From contig JABTUS010000007.1 in the NCBI GenBank assembly GCA_015075305.1, positions 1 through 64,000 on the forward strand: DNA of 64,000 nt. Reading direction: 5' to 3'. This document shows positions 24,623-33,484 of the stretch, piece by piece. Made by a program: the position numbers and the translations under genes. This DNA is from Opitutaceae bacterium. GTDB lineage: Bacteria; Verrucomicrobiota; Verrucomicrobiia; Opitutales; Opitutaceae. Below the pieces are notes generated by a model. The model was not told where the DNA came from. It saw nothing but the letters and a program-made list of their open reading frames with translations, and made no database searches. Within the stretch, counting starts at the first letter, position 1. Each line of letters opens with the position of its first letter.

Positions 24623-26944
24623 TTACTGGGCTGGAGATCTGCTTTCCGTGCGCGCCACCTCATCGAACTTTCCGAGGTGCTGCAGGTAGGCGATGAGGGC
24701 GACGATTTCGCGATTGTGGTCCACGTAGGCGCCGGCGGCCCGCAGGTCCGTGGCGATCTGCTTCGCCTGCTCGGTGACGCGGGATTCGATCTGTTCGGGC
24801 GTCCAGTTGGGATACGGCACGCCGAGTTTGCGCTGCACGGCGAGCTTGGCGGGAAGCGCCTTCACGTCGGTCGCGTTTTCAAACAGCCAGGGATAGTTGG
24901 GCATGTTGGAGCCCGCGGAAACGGTGCGCGGATCCTCCATGTGGCGCAGGTGCCAGACATCGGGGTATTTGCCGCCGACGCGCGCGAGATCGGGTCCCGT
25001 GCGCTTCGATCCCCACTGGTAGGGATGATCGTAGATCGATTCGCCGAGTCGCGAGTAATCGCCGTAGCGCAGCACATCGGGCACCAGCGTTCGGATCATC
25101 TGTGAGTGGCAGTTGTAGCAGCCCTCGCGCACGTAGATGTCGCGTCCGGCGAGCTCCAGCGGGCTGTAGGGAACCTGGCGCCGGCCCTCGATGGTGGAGC
25201 CCCTGTGGGCGATGACCACCGGGATGATCTGGATCATGCCTCCGGCGGCGACCGCGATGAAGGTGAGGACGGTGAAGGGCGCGGCGTTGATCAGGAGGCG
25301 GTCGTACCATGCGCCCCATGCGGAGTTGCGCGACTTCCAGTGCAGAAGCGCGCAGATCATGCAGAAGATCGCGCCGACGAGCCCCACAATGCTGAGGGTG
25401 GTGTCGCCGAACATCCATGCGCAGGCGAAACCGCCGGCCATGGCGGAGAACAGGACGGGCGGGTTCAGGAACGTGCCGAAAACGCCGACGCGTTCCGCGG
25501 GACCGGTGGCACCCTCGTCATCGAAGACCTCGATGGTGCCGTTGATCACTGTGGCGCCGCGGATGGTTCGCCAGACGTTGTAGCCCATGAGGACGAAGCC
25601 GGTGAGATAGAGTCCGCCGCCGACGACACGCATCAGCATCATGGGCCGGATCGTGTTCAGCGTGTCGACAAAGTTTGGATACGTGAGGACGGAGCCTCCC
25701 TCGGAGGTGGCGCTCAGCATCAGCCCCTGCGTGATGCCGCTCGTCCACATGGCGGCCACGTAGAAAAGAATGCCCACGGTGCCGATCCAGAAATGCGTGT
25801 TCGCGAGCGAGACGGAGTGCAGCGGGCGGTTCCAGAGTCGCGGGAGCAGCCAGTAGATCATGCCGGCGGCCATGAAGCCGTTCCAGCCCAGTGCGCCGAG
25901 GTGGACATGGCCGACGATCCAGTCGGTGTAGTGGCCGAGGGCGCTGACCGACTTGATGGAGAGGAGCGGGCCCTCGAAGGTGGCCATGCCGTAGAAGGTC
26001 ACGGCGGCCGCCATGAATTTCAGGACCGGATCAGTGCGCAGCTTGTGCCAGGCTCCCCGAAGTGTCAGGAGGCCGTTGAGCATGCCGCCCCATGACGGCG
26101 CCCACAGCATGAGTGAAAAGGTCATGCCCAGCGTCTGGAGCCAGTCGGGCAGGGCGGTGTTCAGCAGGTGGTGCGGGCCGGCCCAGATGTACACGAAGAC
26201 GAGCGACCAGAAATGGATGATGGAAAGCCGGTAGGAGTAGACCGGACGCTCCGCCGCCTTCGGAATAAAGTAGTACATGATGCCCAGGATCGGCGTGGTG
26301 AGGAAGAAGGCCACGGCGTTGTGGCCGTACCACCATTGCACCAGGCCGTCCTGCACGCCGCCGAAGATCGGGTAGCTGTGCGTGAGGCTTGTCGGCAGCG
26401 AGAGATGGTTGACGATGTAGAGCATCGCCACCGTGACGATCGTCGCGATGTAGAACCAGATGGCGACGTAGAGGCTGCATTCGCGCCGGCGGGCGAGCGT
26501 CCAGAAGAAGTTGACGGCGAAGACGACCCAGATGAACGCGACGGCGATGTTGAGCGGCCAGATGAGCTCGGCGTACTCCTTGCCGCGGGTGAGTCCGAGC
26601 GGCAGCGTGATGGCGGCGGCGACGATGATGGCCTGCCAGCCCCAGAAGTGGAGCTGCGAGAGGAAGTCGCTCGCGAGCCTCGCCTTCACGAGGCGCTGCG
26701 TGGAGTAGTAGATGCCGGCGAACATCATGTTGCCCACGAACGCGAAGATGACGGCGTTGGTGTGCAGCGGACGCAGGCGGCCGAAGCTAAGCCAGGACGT
26801 GTTGAAGTTGAGCTGGAAGAAGTTGAGCTGCGAGGCGATGAAGACGCCGGCCAGCATGCCGACGAGACCCCAGACAAGCGTGGCCAGCAGGAACTGGCGA
26901 ACGACCCTGTCGTTGAACTCAAGTGTGATTTTTTGTGCAGGCAT
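24623..26944 (-). CDS. ccoNO: Fused cbb3 cytochrome oxidase subunits I and II (CcoN-CcoO)
   Basis: 773 aa. The first part (about 1-480) is the heme-copper catalytic subunit with histidines in 'RLRPLHTNAVIFAF', 'WWYGHNAVAFFLTTP', 'AGPHHLLNTALPDW' and 'IVGHVHLGALGWNG'. After extra membrane segments, the second part (from about 585) is CcoO, a monoheme cytochrome c with C609-Y-N-C-H613 ('EGCYNCHSQMIRTL') and 'TGPDLARVGGKYPD'. The fusion fixes the 1:1 stoichiometry. It indicates microaerobic respiration. Confidence 0.95.
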   Translation of the reverse strand: MPAQKITLEFNDRVVRQFLLATLVWGLVGMLAGVFIASQLNFFQLNFNTSWLSFGRLRPLHTNAVIFAFVGNMMFAGIYYSTQRLVKARLASDFLSQLHFWGWQAIIVAAAITLPLGLTRGKEYAELIWPLNIAVAFIWVVFAVNFFWTLARRRECSLYVAIWFYIATIVTVAMLYIVNHLSLPTSLTHSYPIFGGVQDGLVQWWYGHNAVAFFLTTPILGIMYYFIPKAAERPVYSYRLSIIHFWSLVFVYIWAGPHHLLNTALPDWLQTLGMTFSLMLWAPSWGGMLNGLLTLRGAWHKLRTDPVLKFMAAAVTFYGMATFEGPLLSIKSVSALGHYTDWIVGHVHLGALGWNGFMAAGMIYWLLPRLWNRPLHSVSLANTHFWIGTVGILFYVAAMWTSGITQGLMLSATSEGGSVLTYPNFVDTLNTIRPMMLMRVVGGGLYLTGFVLMGYNVWRTIRGATVINGTIEVFDDEGATGPAERVGVFGTFLNPPVLFSAMAGGFACAWMFGDTTLSIVGLVGAIFCMICALLHWKSRNSAWGAWYDRLLINAAPFTVLTFIAVAAGGMIQIIPVVIAHRGSTIEGRRQVPYSPLELAGRDIYVREGCYNCHSQMIRTLVPDVLRYGDYSRLGESIYDHPYQWGSKRTGPDLARVGGKYPDVWHLRHMEDPRTVSAGSNMPNYPWLFENATDVKALPAKLAVQRKLGVPYPNWTPEQIESRVTEQAKQIATDLRAAGAYVDHNREIVALIAYLQHLGKFDEVARTESRSPAQ

Positions 26945-27219
26945 TAGGAACGAGAGTCGGAGGATTGAGGTGATGTAGAGGTGCGCGCGAATGCGCCGGG
27001 TGGCTCGGACGGGCCACGCCCGACAGCCTCCGCGCCGGGTGCGGCTGCGGGTGTTATTTCGCCGGCGCCAGGCGTGCGTGGAGTTTCATCGGCAAGCGGC
27101 AGCAGGGAGTCGCGCTCCGCGCTGCTCATGCGCCCCCGGGCGTGCTCCTGCAGGAAAAAAACGACGAAGACGAGGACCAGCCAGAGGCTGATGGCCAGAG
27201 TGATGGGAACGACTTCCAT
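26944..27219 (-). CDS. ccoS: CcoS-like small membrane protein
   Basis: 91 aa with one N-terminal transmembrane segment ('VPITLAISLWLVLVFVVFFL') and a hydrophilic Pro/Ala/Ser-rich tail. CcoS proteins needed for cofactor insertion into cbb3 have this topology and often open the operon. Its stop shares a base with the ccoNO start. The canonical CcoS motif after the helix is not obvious, so the assignment rests on context. Confidence 0.5.
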   Translation of the reverse strand: MEVVPITLAISLWLVLVFVVFFLQEHARGRMSSAERDSLLPLADETPRTPGAGEITPAAAPGAEAVGRGPSEPPGAFARTSTSPQSSDSRS

Positions 27220-27227
27220 GGGAGTGA

Positions 27228-27434
27228 TCAGGAGCCCGTGTCGTTGTCCCGCTGGCGCCGGCGAACATCGCGCGTGTCGTGGCCATGGTGGTGGCGCAGC
27301 CGCTCGCGGGCGACATGCCAGTGCTCAAGATCGCGGCCGTCCGGACGGCCGGCTTCAATCCAGAGCTGGTAGGCGGCGTCCTGGATGTCCTGTTCACTGG
27401 GCTCGGACGGCGCAGCATGTGAGGCGTGTTTCAT
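27228..27434 (-). CDS. DUF2934 protein
   Basis: 68 aa with the DUF2934 core 'DIQDAAYQLWIEAGRPDGRD' then 'LEHWHVARERL', followed by a His/Arg-rich tail. The family is small, soluble and without known function, and is common in Proteobacteria and Verrucomicrobia. It lies 8 bp upstream of the ccoS-like gene and is probably the first gene of the transcript. Confidence 0.8.
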   Translation of the reverse strand: MKHASHAAPSEPSEQDIQDAAYQLWIEAGRPDGRDLEHWHVARERLRHHHGHDTRDVRRRQRDNDTGS

Positions 27435-27498
27435 GGTGGAGGGACGATGGAAAGGGAAGGGAGTGAAAGGTGTTGCCGGGTTGAGATGGGCGGTACGC

Positions 27499-28467
27499 TC
27501 ATGCCGCGTTTCCCAGTGTGCCGCCGGCGCCTGTTTTTCGGGCGACGCGCCGCAGGTGCTCCCGGTAGGCGGCGGGAGTTTCCCCGGTGATTCGCTGGAA
27601 GGCTCGGTTGAACTGGGGGACCGACTGGAATCCGGCCTCGCGGGCGGCGTCGCCCACGCTCCAGCGCGGATTGAGGAGCAGCAGCTTTGTCTTCTCGACG
27701 CGGGCGCGCATGAGGTAGCCGGTGAAGGTTGCCCCGAGGGCTGACTTGAAGACCTTGCGAAGCTGAATCGAGCTCACGTTTGCGGCGCGGGCGACGTCGG
27801 ACAGGGCGATGGATTCGCCAAGATGTTCGGCGATGAAGGCGCGGACTTTGGCGACGGTTTGATTTTCCGAGACCGTCTGCCTGGCCATCAAATCGCTGGC
27901 GATCAGGGAGAGATGCGAGGAAAAACTCTCCAGCAGTCGCAATATCGCGGCGTAGTGCGGCTTGGACAAGACGCGTGTCCCGAAGTACGCTGACTTCAGA
28001 CTTGCGGAGTCGATGGCGGCGTTCGATTCGCGAAGGTGCCTAAGGAGCGCCTGGAATGACTCGGGAGTCGGCTTGCGGAGCAGGATCTGTCCGGTTTGCA
28101 GCCAGGCGATGGCGCGGCCGTCCAGGCGAACGGGTACCGCGGAGAGGCTGATGCCGGCAAAACAGTCGAAGGTGACCGCGCCGCTGCCCGGGAGACGTTC
28201 CATGCGAGCCTGCAGTTCCAGGCAGGAGGCGCAGACCTGGCTCGATGAGGCGAGCATCACGCAGAGCGGATTTATCCTGCGGGCGTCCCCCATCGCGGCC
28301 TTGTACACGCCCGCTGGGCGCAGGACGAGGGGAAGGCCGGTCGCGATTTGAAAGGCTTCCTTGTAGGTGAGAAATGCGTCCGAGGACTGCAATCGGGCGA
28401 CAATCCCGCTGGCGCGCGAATCCGCGGCGCGCGAGGAGGATGTCGATGGTGCAGGAGCCTTTTCCAC
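27499..28467 (-). CDS. PocR-domain AraC-family transcriptional regulator
   Basis: 322 aa with a GTG start. The N-terminal half (about 25-190) matches the PocR sensory domain ('ALSLRPAG'-type segment, 'LCVMLASSSQVCASCLELQA', 'FAGISLSAVPVRLDGRAIAW'). The C-terminal 100 residues form the AraC double helix-turn-helix ('LSDVARAANVSSIQLRKVFK', 'VGDAAREAGFQSVPQFNRAF'). PocR domains bind small effectors. The gene lies just upstream of the cbb3 operon on the same strand and divergent from the cytochrome-containing gene at 28652, so either could be its target. Confidence 0.85.
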   Translation of the reverse strand: MEKAPAPSTSSSRAADSRASGIVARLQSSDAFLTYKEAFQIATGLPLVLRPAGVYKAAMGDARRINPLCVMLASSSQVCASCLELQARMERLPGSGAVTFDCFAGISLSAVPVRLDGRAIAWLQTGQILLRKPTPESFQALLRHLRESNAAIDSASLKSAYFGTRVLSKPHYAAILRLLESFSSHLSLIASDLMARQTVSENQTVAKVRAFIAEHLGESIALSDVARAANVSSIQLRKVFKSALGATFTGYLMRARVEKTKLLLLNPRWSVGDAAREAGFQSVPQFNRAFQRITGETPAAYREHLRRVARKTGAGGTLGNAA

Positions 28468-28651
28468 GCATGCAGCATAGTGGAACCTTGGGCGGCCTGG
28501 AATTGGAGCCGCGGATGGATCTCGCTAAAGGAAATCCCTACATGACGGACGGTCACGCGGAGCGGCTGTCGAACGGTGAAGCCGCTGAAATTTCATGGGC
28601 TTGTTTTTTGACGTGGCCTCATGGCCGGTTCCTTGCTGTGATTCTCCCCCC

Positions 28652-31396
28652 ATGCCTCTGACACGCGTTCACCTGACTTTCGCTGCCGTTGCCGGTTTTT
28701 CTATCTCACTTGTCTGGGCGCAACCCGCACAGAAGCGCGGAGCCACTTCAACCTCGACGACCGCCGCACCTGCGACAACTGCCGCGGCGTCGGCGCCCAC
28801 GCTTGTCCCGGTGAACCTGCTGCATGCCGCGGGGGATCTTGAGGTGACGCTCTGGGCGAGGTCGCCGCTCCTGAGGAATCCCACAAACATCGACATTGAT
28901 TCCGCGGGGCGCATCTGGGTGGCCGAGGGAGCGAACTACCGCAGGCACGCCGGACGCGATCCCGCGGGGGACCGGATCATGGTCCTCGAGGACACGGATG
29001 GGGATGGGCGGGCCGACAAGTCCTGGGTGTTTGTTCAGGAGCCGGTCCTGATCGCGCCGCTGGGAATCGCCGTTGTGGACAACAAGATCTATGTCTCCAA
29101 TGCGCCGGATCTGATCGTCTACACGGATGTCGATCGCGACCTCAAGTTTGACGCGCGGTACGACACGCGGGAGGTGCTGCTGAACGGATTCAATGGAAAC
29201 AACCATGACCACGCGCTGCATTCCCTGACGGTTGGGCCCGACGGCCGCTACTATTTCAGCCAGGGCAACGCGGGCGCGTTCGTGACGGATCGCTCCGGCG
29301 GCACACTTCGCGTGGGCAGCATGTACGATCCGTTGAAGAGCGGGGCGACGCCGATCTTCGGCTGGAAGACCCCCGATATTTCGGGCGCAAAGAGCGACGA
29401 CGGCCATGTGTACGTCGGCGGGTTTGCGATGAGCATGAGGCCGGACGGCACGGATCTGCGGGTCATCGGCTACAACTTTCGCAACAGTTATGAGCAGACG
29501 GTGACCTCCTTCGGAGAGGTCTTTCAAAACGACAATGATGATCCTCCCGCGTCCCGCACGGCGCATCTGCTCGAGTATGGAAACGCGGGGTTCTTCTCCC
29601 GCGACGGCACGCGCATCTGGTCGGCGGACCGCCGCCCGGGCCAGGACATCGCTACGGCCGAATGGCGCCAGGAGGATCCCGGCACGATGCCTGCGGGGGA
29701 TGTCTATGGCGCAGGTTCGCCGACGGGAATTGTTTTCTACGAGGGTGACGCACTCGGCGCGAAATGGCGCGGTGTGCTGCTGAGCGGGGAGGCTGCGCGC
29801 AACACGATCCTCGGCTATTTCCCCGAGTTGAACGGCGCGGGCTACAAACTTGAGCGCTTTGATTTTCTCACGAGCAACCGCGAGGGGAAACTCTCGGGCA
29901 TCGACAGCCTGCGAGGCGTGGTGAACGACGACCTGCAGACTTATTTTCGCCCTTCGGACATCGCTGTCGGACCGGATGGAGCGATCTATGTTTCAGACTG
30001 GTTCGATCCACGCGTCGGCGGGCACGCCGATCGCGACGACACGCTCAGCGGTGCGATCTACAGGATAGCTCCCCGCGGCTTCAAACCGAGGATTCCGTCC
30101 CTCGACCTGAAAACAACCGAGGGTCAGATTGAAGCGCTTCGCAGTCCGGCCGTGAACGTGCGCGCCCTCGGCCAGTTCGCGCTGACCAAGGCCGGTGAGA
30201 AAGCGGTTGCTCCTGTCGCGGCTCTGTTGACCGACCGAAATCCCTACATCGCCGCCCGGGCGATCTCCCTGCTGGCGCGACTCGGGCCCCGGGGCGAGGC
30301 GAAGGTTGAGGAACTGCTGCGCCACCCGGATGAACGTTTTCGCGCGTCGGCTTTCAAGACCCTGAGATCGGGTCCGCGCGGGATGGAGTTCGCGACAATG
30401 CTGGCGAAGGATCATTCGGCGCTGGTGCGGCGCGAGGTCGCGCTGGCCATGCGAGACGTGCCGTTCGCGAAGTCGAGGGACATTCTGCTCGAGCTCGCCA
30501 GAACCTTTGATGGCCGGGACCGCACCTATCTCGAGGCGTGGGGAACAGGCTGCATGGGCAAGGAGGCGGAGGTCTATTCTGCGATGGAGAAAACCGCGGC
30601 GACCCGCGACGCGGTCAAGTGGACGCCCGCGTATGCGAAACTCGTCTGGCGACTGACGCCGGAGGCGGCGACTCCGCAGTTCGCAGCGCGGGCCCGGGCG
30701 TCGGCTTTGTCGGAGCAGGATCGACTGGCCGCGGTGACGGCGCTTGGCTTCACACCGACGCGGGAGGCCGCCGACGTGCTTGTGGACCTGGCGGCGAAGG
30801 GCGAGGGGCGCGTGCAGCAGCATGCGCTCTGGTGGGTCATCAACTACCGCGATCTTCGCTGGGGAAAATTCAATCTCAATGCCGTGCTGAAGGAGCGTGG
30901 CATCTATGATCCGGACTCGATCACGATCAGCGGCATGGTGGTGCCGGAGCCCGGTCCCGCCAAACTGACGGATGCGGCTGCGATCGCCGCGCTGAAGGGC
31001 GACGCCAGGGCGGGTGCGGATCTCTTCAACGCCTGCATGCTGTGCCATCAATTGGGAGACAAGGGCATTGACTATGCGCCGAATCTGACCGGCTGGGCGC
31101 AGCGGCAGTCGACGCTGGTGCTGATCGATTCGATCATCAATCCGTCGGCCGACATCGCGCATGGCTTCGATGGCGTGGAGATCGAGCTCAAGGACGGCAC
31201 CATCGTTCAAGGTCTTGCGATGTCGTCGGGAGATCCGGTGATTGTTCGCTCGACGGGTGGGTTGACCCAGATGATTCCGGCAAATCGGATCAAGAGCCTG
31301 AGGCGCATGAATCGATCGCTGATGCTGAGCGCCGATCAACTCGGATTGAGCGCGCAGAATGTCGCGGACGTCGTGGCGTATTTGAAGTCGCTTTGA
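28652..31396 (+). CDS. Secreted PVC-type protein: beta-propeller, HEAT repeats, cytochrome c
   Basis: 914 aa. A signal peptide ('RVHLTFAAVAGFSISLVWAQ') is followed by a low-complexity Ala/Thr segment, a propeller domain related to soluble sugar dehydrogenases ('DIDSAGRIWVAEGANYRRH', 'MVLEDTDGDGRADK', 'HALHSLTVGPDGRYYFSQGN'), HEAT repeats (about 490-740) and a heme c domain with C795-M-L-C-H799. The C-terminal block 'IVNPSADIAHGF'-like with 'KDGTIVQGL' is typical of the PVC-type heme-binding family. Members are thought to oxidise extracellular substrates. The substrate is unknown. The ATG at 28652 gives the signal peptide and is preferred to an earlier in-frame start. Confidence 0.85.
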   Translation: MPLTRVHLTFAAVAGFSISLVWAQPAQKRGATSTSTTAAPATTAAASAPTLVPVNLLHAAGDLEVTLWARSPLLRNPTNIDIDSAGRIWVAEGANYRRHAGRDPAGDRIMVLEDTDGDGRADKSWVFVQEPVLIAPLGIAVVDNKIYVSNAPDLIVYTDVDRDLKFDARYDTREVLLNGFNGNNHDHALHSLTVGPDGRYYFSQGNAGAFVTDRSGGTLRVGSMYDPLKSGATPIFGWKTPDISGAKSDDGHVYVGGFAMSMRPDGTDLRVIGYNFRNSYEQTVTSFGEVFQNDNDDPPASRTAHLLEYGNAGFFSRDGTRIWSADRRPGQDIATAEWRQEDPGTMPAGDVYGAGSPTGIVFYEGDALGAKWRGVLLSGEAARNTILGYFPELNGAGYKLERFDFLTSNREGKLSGIDSLRGVVNDDLQTYFRPSDIAVGPDGAIYVSDWFDPRVGGHADRDDTLSGAIYRIAPRGFKPRIPSLDLKTTEGQIEALRSPAVNVRALGQFALTKAGEKAVAPVAALLTDRNPYIAARAISLLARLGPRGEAKVEELLRHPDERFRASAFKTLRSGPRGMEFATMLAKDHSALVRREVALAMRDVPFAKSRDILLELARTFDGRDRTYLEAWGTGCMGKEAEVYSAMEKTAATRDAVKWTPAYAKLVWRLTPEAATPQFAARARASALSEQDRLAAVTALGFTPTREAADVLVDLAAKGEGRVQQHALWWVINYRDLRWGKFNLNAVLKERGIYDPDSITISGMVVPEPGPAKLTDAAAIAALKGDARAGADLFNACMLCHQLGDKGIDYAPNLTGWAQRQSTLVLIDSIINPSADIAHGFDGVEIELKDGTIVQGLAMSSGDPVIVRSTGGLTQMIPANRIKSLRRMNRSLMLSADQLGLSAQNVADVVAYLKSL

Positions 31397-31415
31397 GACC
31401 GAAGCGTGTGCGTGA

Positions 31416-31432
31416 GCCGGAGCGGTTCCGGC
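31416..31432 (+). terminator. Weak hairpin after the PVC-type gene
   Basis: gccgga and tccggc pair around a 5-nt loop, 20 bp past the stop codon. No U run follows, so it is at best part of an atypical terminator. Confidence 0.25.
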
Positions 31433-31633
31433 CCGCGTGCACCGGCTGCCGGAGCACCGCGGCGGGGCCCGCATGTGATGGGCTACGGGCGGGCAATTGA
31501 TTGAGTGAAGGGTCGTTGTGCGTGGACGATGCAGGGTCGGCCGTCCCGCTTTGCACGCTCGATGGGTTGACTCAAGTCCCGGGCAAAACATGCTTTGCAG
31601 TTCGTTCAATCGGTGCCGCACCGGTTCCCGCCC

Positions 31634-32956
31634 GTGAACAGCATTCTATTCGAAATACTCATCATCCTACTTCTGCTGCTCGCCAATGGGGTTTTTGCCA
31701 TGGCGGAGATAGCCGTGGTTTCGTCGCGGCAGGCGCGTCTGAAGAAACTCGCCGACGAAGGTTCGAAGAAGGCGGCGGCCGCGCTCAAGCTGTCCGCCGA
31801 GCCGACGCGATTCCTGTCGACGGTGCAGATTGGCATCACGCTGATCGGCATCCTTGCCGGCACTTTCGGCGGGGCAAGTCTCTCGGCCAAGCTGGCGGTT
31901 GAGATCGCGAAGATTCCCGCGCTTGCGAATTACAGCCTCGCGATCGCGATCGTCATAGTTGTTGGAGTGATCACCTATTGCTCGCTGATCATCGGTGAAC
32001 TCGTGCCCAAGCGCATGGGACTCAGCAATCCGGAGCGGCGGGCGATGCTGGTGGCGAAGCCGATGATGCTGCTTGCGCGGACCGCGGCGCCGTTTGTCTG
32101 GTTCCTGACCGCATCGAGCAATGGGGTGATCAAGCTGCTGGGACTCGACAAGGACAAGGAGGCTCCGCCGTCGGAGGAGGAGGTCGACCACCTGCTGGAG
32201 CAGGGAACCTCGGCGGGTGTGTTTCACTCAGCGGAGCGGGCGATGGTGGAGGGCGTTCTGCGCCTGGATGAGCGGCTGGTCACCGAGCTGATGACACGCC
32301 GAAGCAAGATTGTGTGGCTGAATGTGAATGACACCGACGACGTGAACTGGCGGAAGATCGTCACGAGCGGCCACTCCCATTTCCCGGTGTATGACGGCAC
32401 GCGGGACAATGTGATCGGCATGGTGTCGGTGAAGGCGCTTTGGGCGAACGCGGCGATCGGTGTGCCGAATCAATTGAGGAACCACCTCGTCAAACCGCTC
32501 TTCGTGCCCGATACGATCACGGCGGTTCAGCTTCTGGACACGTTCAGGAAGACGGGCAAGCACCTCGGGCTGGTGACGGATGAGTTCGGGAGCATCCAGG
32601 GGATTGTCACGCTGATCGACGTGATGGAGGCGATAGTCGGCGCGCTGCCCGAGCCGGGCGATCGCAGGGAGCCCGACGCGATCCAGCGGGAGGACGGCGC
32701 GTGGCTGGTTGACGGCGCGATGAACATCGAGGACCTCTGCCGGCGTTTTTCGCTGAACAACGTCGGCGTGCAGGAGGACGGCAGGTTCGAGACGCTAGGC
32801 GGCATGGTGATGGACCGGCTCGGACGCATACCGATGGGAGGCGAACATTTTGTGCTCGAGGGCTGGAAGTTCCAGGTGGTGGACATGGACCGCCACCGCG
32901 TGGACAAGGTGCTCATGCAGAAAGTCGAGTCCACGGGCGTCGACATCCCGGCATAG
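31634..32956 (+). CDS. CNNM/CorC (hemolysin-family) transport protein
   Basis: 440 aa with a GTG start. The N-terminal DUF21/CNNM membrane domain ('LLLLLANGVFAMAEIAVVSS', 'LSTVQIGITLIGILAGTFGG', 'GELVPKRMGLSNPE') is followed by a tandem CBS pair ('ELMTRRSKIVWLNVND', 'LGLVTDEFGSIQGIVTLIDV') and a C-terminal CorC_HlyC domain ('LGGMVMDRLGRIPMGGEHF'). The family includes Mg2+/Co2+ exporters. The older hemolysin name is not meaningful here. An in-frame codon 39 bp upstream is possible, but the hydrophobic N-terminus starts at this GTG. Confidence 0.9.
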   Translation: MNSILFEILIILLLLLANGVFAMAEIAVVSSRQARLKKLADEGSKKAAAALKLSAEPTRFLSTVQIGITLIGILAGTFGGASLSAKLAVEIAKIPALANYSLAIAIVIVVGVITYCSLIIGELVPKRMGLSNPERRAMLVAKPMMLLARTAAPFVWFLTASSNGVIKLLGLDKDKEAPPSEEEVDHLLEQGTSAGVFHSAERAMVEGVLRLDERLVTELMTRRSKIVWLNVNDTDDVNWRKIVTSGHSHFPVYDGTRDNVIGMVSVKALWANAAIGVPNQLRNHLVKPLFVPDTITAVQLLDTFRKTGKHLGLVTDEFGSIQGIVTLIDVMEAIVGALPEPGDRREPDAIQREDGAWLVDGAMNIEDLCRRFSLNNVGVQEDGRFETLGGMVMDRLGRIPMGGEHFVLEGWKFQVVDMDRHRVDKVLMQKVESTGVDIPA

Positions 32957-33100
32957 ACCCAGAGGGTTCACCACGGATGGCAGGGATTGTGCGGATTCGA
33001 ACCGATTGACCACGGATGGCGCTGAATGCACGGATGCGAATCGGGTGGTTGAAATCATCCGCAGCAGCGACACGCTCCGCTGTGCCCCCACCACTACCAC

Positions 33101-33160
33101 CTGGAGGGGCGCGCTCTGTCGTGCCCTGGGGACGGACGTGGCGCAACGGCGCCGGTAGGT
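33101..33160 (+). repeat. Dispersed repeat, copy A
   Basis: The core 'gaggggcgcgctctgtcgtg' then 'ccctggggacggacgtggcg' recurs at 44551-44590 and 61862-61920, and as an inverted diverged copy at 33258-33293. All copies lie between genes. The direct and inverted copies here could fold into a long imperfect hairpin about 190 nt across. Confidence 0.7.
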
Positions 33161-33257
33161 CTCACGCGAAGGCGCGAGGACGCGAAGCAGAGGAAATGAA
33201 GTTCGAGAAGAGTCGCGATGGGTTGGACGCAAAATGACCGGCGTCTTGGCGCGTCGC

Positions 33258-33293
33258 GCGAACCCCTGGGCATGACAAAGCATGCCCCTCCAA
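33258..33293 (-). repeat. Dispersed repeat, inverted copy D
   Basis: Read on the minus strand it gives gaggggcatgctttgtcatg then ccc and gggg with a changed junction, matching copies A and C over most of about 30 bases. It faces copy A across 100 bp. Confidence 0.6.
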
Positions 33294-33301
33294 CGGAGGG
33301 G

Positions 33302-33377
33302 GGACGCAAGGACTGACGGAGGACGCAAGGACAACTGGAGGACGCATGGACAACTTGAGGGCGGATGGGCATGATTT
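33302..33377. repeat. 19-bp tandem repeat, four units
   Basis: Units starting at 33302, 33321, 33340 and 33359 share ggacgcaaggac-type sequence. The first three are nearly identical and the fourth is diverged. It ends about 107 bp before the trehalase start. Confidence 0.75.
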
Positions 33378-33484
33378 GGACAGGGGGTGCACTCTGTCGG
33401 GGGCTGCGATTTTTGCGGCGCGCTGGGGATTCGAAGGTGTTCCCTTTTGCCCGCATTTGTGCATTCGATGGCGGGCGAATTTTC

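Larger units (their letters stand above)
32957..33484. other. Gene-free stretch with dispersed, inverted and tandem repeats
   Basis: This 528-bp stretch begins with two copies of a 'ccacggatggc' phrase, followed by a dispersed repeat in direct (33101-33160) and inverted (33258-33293) orientation and a 19-bp tandem repeat (33302-33377). A frame extending the trehalase upstream to 33365 crosses the tandem repeat and is not believed to be coding. Confidence 0.65.

Noticed and set aside
21603-24689. A 1028-codon open frame on the plus strand
   Set aside because: It is antisense to the TauE/SafE gene, ccoG and ccoP. Its product is low-complexity and matches no family, while the minus-strand genes have clear motifs. 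High GC makes long antisense frames common.
29993-31621. A 542-codon open frame antisense to the PVC-type gene
   Set aside because: The product is Arg/His-rich shadow sequence with no domain.
33302-33377. A CRISPR array at the 19-bp tandem repeat
   Set aside because: Units are directly adjacent with no spacers and no cas genes are in the window.
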